Assembly: GCA_005406025.1 (NCBI GenBank)
Contig: BGZK01000539.1
Coordinates: 302,886-366,885 of the forward strand
DNA from: Eumeta japonica
Taxonomy: Eukaryota; Arthropoda; Insecta; Lepidoptera; Psychidae
Length of the DNA stretch: 64,000 nt
Direction of reading: 5' to 3'
Position numbers and translations under genes: made by a program. The notes under the pieces are model-generated. The model searched no databases. It was not told where the DNA came from and saw only the letters and a list, made by a program, of their open reading frames with translations. Positions 59,884 to 64,000 of the stretch are shown here, piece after piece; position 1 is the stretch's first letter, and every line of letters starts with the position of its first letter.

Positions 59884-60864
59884 GGTATACACACAATATA
59901 TGCGTCAGCTGCCTCGCTGCGTTGGCTACACACAAGTATACAGACAAATACAAGTATACACATACACGCGATTGGAAAGTGAAAGGTGCGCCAATAACTT
60001 GCGCACCAAAAACGTAACGCGGATTCATCAGTAGATTTTACTCAAATTTTTCTCATACCGGGCGCCTTATATGAAAATCGATTCGTAAGGAGTAAACTCC
60101 AAAAAAAAAAAGAAATGAAAAAATCAAAATGCATCAAAGTCAACTAAAAAGATGGATTATAAATGATGTAAATAAATATTTAATCAAATATAACAAACGG
60201 TGTATTTGTTTCGATTACCTTACTTAACTCTTGTTACGTACACATGTATGTCTCTTATTAATTATTTTTTTTGTTGTCTGTTCAAATAATAAAAGCGTGC
60301 GTGCATGCGTGCTTGCGTCTAAATATAACACTTTTAAAGTCCCACTGCACTGCTTGTTGAGTTCATGCGGGTCTTAGACGTCTTAGAAATTTCACACCTT
60401 CTTAAAGATTCTGGCGGACCTTTTGATAGAGAAATTAATACATACAGTTAGTATTGCTGTCCGAAAAATTTTTTAGAAATAACATTATTATGCACTATGA
60501 GCTATTAGGTTCTAATCACTGCGAATATAGAGTTAAATATCGAATTGGAGTTAAAAAAACATAGGTGGAATTTATAAGTATACATTAATAAAGAAGAAAA
60601 AGAGAGAGCGCACACAAAAAAGGAGCGAAAAGGAAAGAATTTGCATATTTAAAATGTGCATTGTAATTTTAAAATAGTAGTAAAGTTCGGATTAAGTACA
60701 ATTGAACAAAATTTAGTTGCAATTAATACTAAAAAAAAGGCTACTCAAGCAACGAAATCTACGTATAATGGCGAGCAATTATGATATTCGCACGCTAATT
60801 ATTATGGACGTACCGGCCTTAGTGATAGCGTAGAAAACACTATGAAAAGCTATCCAGCTTAAAT
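58181..60864. other. Intergenic AT-rich DNA
   Basis: No gene seen. Contains a (TA)n microsatellite at 59856-59882. Two phrases around 58500-59300 resemble those at 55380-55960 (ttcacaaaatcagaattgcg / ttatgaaatcagattggcgg; attgatgccgctaatgacga / caccgttaatgacgaaaaag), so a repeat of about 0.5 kb probably occurs twice, at about 55390-55830 and 58690-59140. Confidence 0.45.
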
Positions 60865-61050
60865 TTTCAGGTGCGCTGCGGCTTCCCGGCTCGAATAAAA
60901 AAGGAGCTGCAAGATAAAAGTTTCCGTTTGAGGCCGCCGGTCGCTGTAATCCGACAGTTTTCCGATACAGCCTTGCATGTACGGCTTTCCTTGGAACAGC
61001 GCGATACATGGAATGGGCGCGGTCGTATCGAGGTTTTGAATACGTCGTGT
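60865..61050. other. GC-rich islet
   Basis: Moderately GC-rich block with open frames on both strands (60779-61117 minus, 60871-61089 plus) but no recognised motif or splice context. Candidate conserved non-coding element. Confidence 0.35.
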
Positions 61051-62533
61051 ATGGATTTAAGTTGTTTTTTTTTATGGATGGAATTTTAGATACACAAAAG
61101 ACGGTATCAGATACCATATTATATACTATTTTGTGGAAACGATTTTATTTATTATATCATATTTATACGGTTTAAAATTAACTTTTACTTTTTTAGTGCA
61201 AACTCAAACTCTTTAGATAAATATTTTGATATACGCGAAATATTTTAATGAACTAGGATTTTGTACCCACCCTGTCATCGGATGATGTTATGCCGTGTGT
61301 TCTTGTAAACTGCAGGTAAATTTGACACCATTATTTAATAACGTTGAATTTATTTCAGGTTCTAGACAGTCACTAGCTTTAATTACGTATTACCATTATT
61401 AAGTTAAATAGCTTTCAGAAAAAAAAAATGCCTCATGTAGTCGAAAATATAATAAAATTAAATTTCTCGGTAAGTGACTTCTTTATTTTCTTGAAAGTTA
61501 TTGTGTATTACAATTAAAAGCAAACTGCCGCTTTAACGTATTGAGCTCATTTAGAGCCGCCCAAAGACAATTTTTGTATTGTATAAAATCTATCTTGTCA
61601 ATGTAATTAGATAATTTGCACTTATATTTTTACTCTACCGTGGCGAAGCTAGAAGCAGGGGTATGATTTTAATAAATTGAAAACTCCGATTGGGAACAAA
61701 AAATAAACGGTGCAATGAAAAATTCATTAATTTTTAAAATCCGTAATTTAAAACAAATACTATTCTTTAAAACGTCATCAAATGAACTATCACTCGATGG
61801 GCATTTCACTGCCTCTATGGAGTTTCTATAAATATAATTTCAAATTTATAAGCTACATTTCAGATATGAAGATATAATCTAATATGATAGTTTTCCATAT
61901 AATGTTATAGAAATATTGAAACTGTTCATTCAAGCAAATTTTCGCGTGATTATAATACCTATTGATAAATAATTTCAACAAATGTTTGAAATAAAAATAA
62001 ACATAAGAAAATCCGATTAGAGAAACAACTAAAGCGAAGAGAAAAAGATTAGAAACAAGCTATAACTTTTCACCGAAAACAAACTATAAATTTTCACCGG
62101 AAGATTAGGTAAATTTTGAGGTCTATATGTTTGTTGAGATTCGATATATAGCATCTTGAAATTAAACATTACCTGTGGTGGGATATTTCTGCCTCGAATA
62201 GCTTCTAGTGAAAAATAATTAGCAATTAGTCCCCTTCTCTTTAGTCTTCCACGTGGGCGACTTATAGCTTTTTAATTACACTGTCAGCTGATCTCGGGCA
62301 CGATTAATTAAAGCAGATTAGCTTTTCTTTTTCTTTATATAATTATTTTTTTTTTGTTTTTACAAATGAAATGATCAAAATGAAGGAACGAAAAAAAAAA
62401 GTTCTTATAGATTTCATGATACGAAAACATGGATAAATAGAAATGTTAAATATAATTTTTGAATTTATAATTCCTTTAGCGCATTATGAAAAAAATGGGG
62501 TGATATGAAAACTATAGTACGAAGTTCTCGCAA

Positions 62534-62855
62534 GCGGTTTAGTGAGCAACTTCAGGCCATTAATAACTGATGTGTCATACGTTCAGCTGGAAGAGCTGTT
62601 TTTAAGTTTTTTGTCACCAAATAGGTGACATTACAGCTCCGAGGGGTGTATCCCCTCATCCATCTGCCATGCCGATTTCCTACCCGCCACCATTACTCCT
62701 CTGGGATACCACACCTCTCCGCAACCTATCTCGGTATATCGTCCTAGAATTTCGAAACTGGACTCGTTTGAATCGGCATTACAAGAGGAAATTTTTGACT
62801 TGGCGTGTCAATTTGTGGCCTAGCGAGCAACTTCAGACCACTAATAACTGATGTG
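62534..62855. repeat. Pair of 41-bp direct repeats around 240 bp
   Basis: 62534-62574 and 62815-62855 match along 41 bases with few differences (core gagcaacttcag, then taataactgatgtg). The interior is more GC-rich (cctcatccatctgccatgcc, ctctgggataccacacctct). Could be a small element with terminal direct repeats or two units of a tandem repeat. Confidence 0.7.
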
Positions 62856-64000
62856 CCAATTTAGTAACTAACGAAAGATGCTATGGCAGTGGACATAATT
62901 AGAAGTAACATTAATATATTCCAATTTTTGTCTTAATAATTGTTATAATTTCAAATAAAAAGATAACATTGATATTTGTTTGTATATATATAAACACTTT
63001 GTATAAGAAAATAAACATTGATTAACTTTTTTTTAATTTAACTTTATATTATTGTTACTCCAAAGATTATAACTTTTTACGTTCTTACATAAGTACACAT
63101 TCCAACTCTTTTTTTTCAAATGTAATAGACAAACAGTTCACTAAAGTTTATGTACTAAAAACTGTTCTAAGAATATTCTAAAAATTAACATTTCCGAAGG
63201 CTAATATATCACTGACAATTAGTTGGGGTTAAAGTCAGTAGCTAATGTTAATTTTTTAGCGACTCAACATGCACTTCCGAGAGGTGTTACGTGCTCTAAG
63301 ATTTCTTTTCCTCCCTTAAGGTTGTCGAGCACTGAATTTTCAACCGAGGCAACAAATCTATGTCACGGCGTTGGCGGTAATCCAGTAGTGTGTCCTTCGA
63401 GTTAAGATCAATTTACTCTAATTCTGTGCGAGTAAATTGTGTATGAGTTTAGGAATGTAAATGAAATACAGCGTAATGCTTTATATGTTTGCCGTCAGTG
63501 CTATTATTCTATGAGTTGATCTATACTCACGATTATTGAATAATGTAGTTCATTTGGAATATTTAATAAAATATGATGCCGCTGTAGTAAAAATATATTA
63601 TGGAAAAAATATAATTTTTCAACAATTTTATTATTTTTACATCACAAGGATTACTTGTAAATTTATTGTTGTACAATAAAATAATAACTTGTGGTTATAT
63701 GAAATATTCAATGTTTAATGACATCGTTAAAAACTTTTCAAAAAATTGAATCTGCAGAATTTCGTATATTTTTAGGGTACATACATTAAAATTCAATGTA
63801 TAGGTTGTTATCAGATTTTAATTACATAACATAAAAATGATCTTAACTAAAATTTCGCATACTTCATTTAGCGCCCCCAGCCTCGTAGGTCAGGGGTGGC
63901 CGGGTCGGCGCACTAAATTCTTTCCTAACAAATCCCTTCGCCGCGATAGTGGGGATTTTATTTAGGTCAGGTAGTGGCAACACAACTTCTCCTTTTGTCA
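62856..64000. other. Right edge, nothing recognised
   Basis: AT-rich DNA, then from 63870 a more GC-rich stretch (gcgcccccagcctcgtaggt, ggtggccgggtcggcgcac) cut by the window end. No coding or RNA gene seen. Confidence 0.4.

Noticed and set aside
60779..61117. 112-codon minus-strand frame in a GC-rich islet
   Set aside because: No recognisable family, no splice context, and open frames on both strands suggest composition rather than coding.

Overview
The window is animal nuclear DNA, almost certainly from a moth or butterfly (Lepidoptera). It is AT-rich, has intron-split genes with GT-AG junctions, carries a UDP-glycosyltransferase and two midgut-type chymotrypsin-family genes, and is full of repeats: broken mariner copies, tRNA-derived SINE-like units, LINE fragments and dispersed repeats of lepidopteran character. 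No operons, CRISPR arrays or bacterial signals are visible.

Three protein genes can be assembled, all on the minus strand. (1) A UDP-glycosyltransferase (UGT), exons 7111-7938, 2657-2879 and 1193-1409. It starts with a signal peptide and ends inside the donor-sugar domain; the last exon(s) lie beyond the left edge. The residue aligned with the UGT catalytic His is Asn36. (2) A complete five-exon chymotrypsin-family gene, 28551 down to 19902 (297 aa), in which all three catalytic residues are replaced (His to Ile103, Asp to Glu150, Ser to Glu247). It is a non-catalytic serine protease homologue. (3) A complete five-exon chymotrypsin-like protease, 39132 down to 34335 (294 aa), with an intact triad (His102, Asp149, Ser245). 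Genes 2 and 3 are tandem duplicates: intron phases are 0,1,1,0 in both, exons 2 and 3 have identical lengths (268 and 99 nt), and both promoters have GATAAG exactly 8 nt upstream of a TATA box. The likely picture is a digestive protease next to a paralogue that lost catalysis but kept secretion signal, activation site and cysteines, near a detoxification-type UGT.

Layout: 1-330, a frameshifted coding remnant; 1193-7938, UGT with repeat-filled introns; 8-19.8 kb, repeats and GC-rich islets; 19.9-28.6 kb, protease homologue; 28.7-34.3 kb, LINE/SINE/foldback/tandem repeats; 34.3-39.2 kb, active protease; 39.2-64 kb, no gene I can support, with two dead mariners, a GATC-rich tandem array, several GC-rich islets and many short near-perfect hairpins.

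Most interesting: the protease homologue with a fully replaced triad; the UGT without its catalytic His; the conserved GATA-TATA promoter plus a 44-bp palindrome just upstream of one copy; and at least a dozen mutually unrelated near-perfect inverted repeats with tiny loops. Exon boundaries were read by eye from splice sites and family alignment; no search or gene predictor was run.
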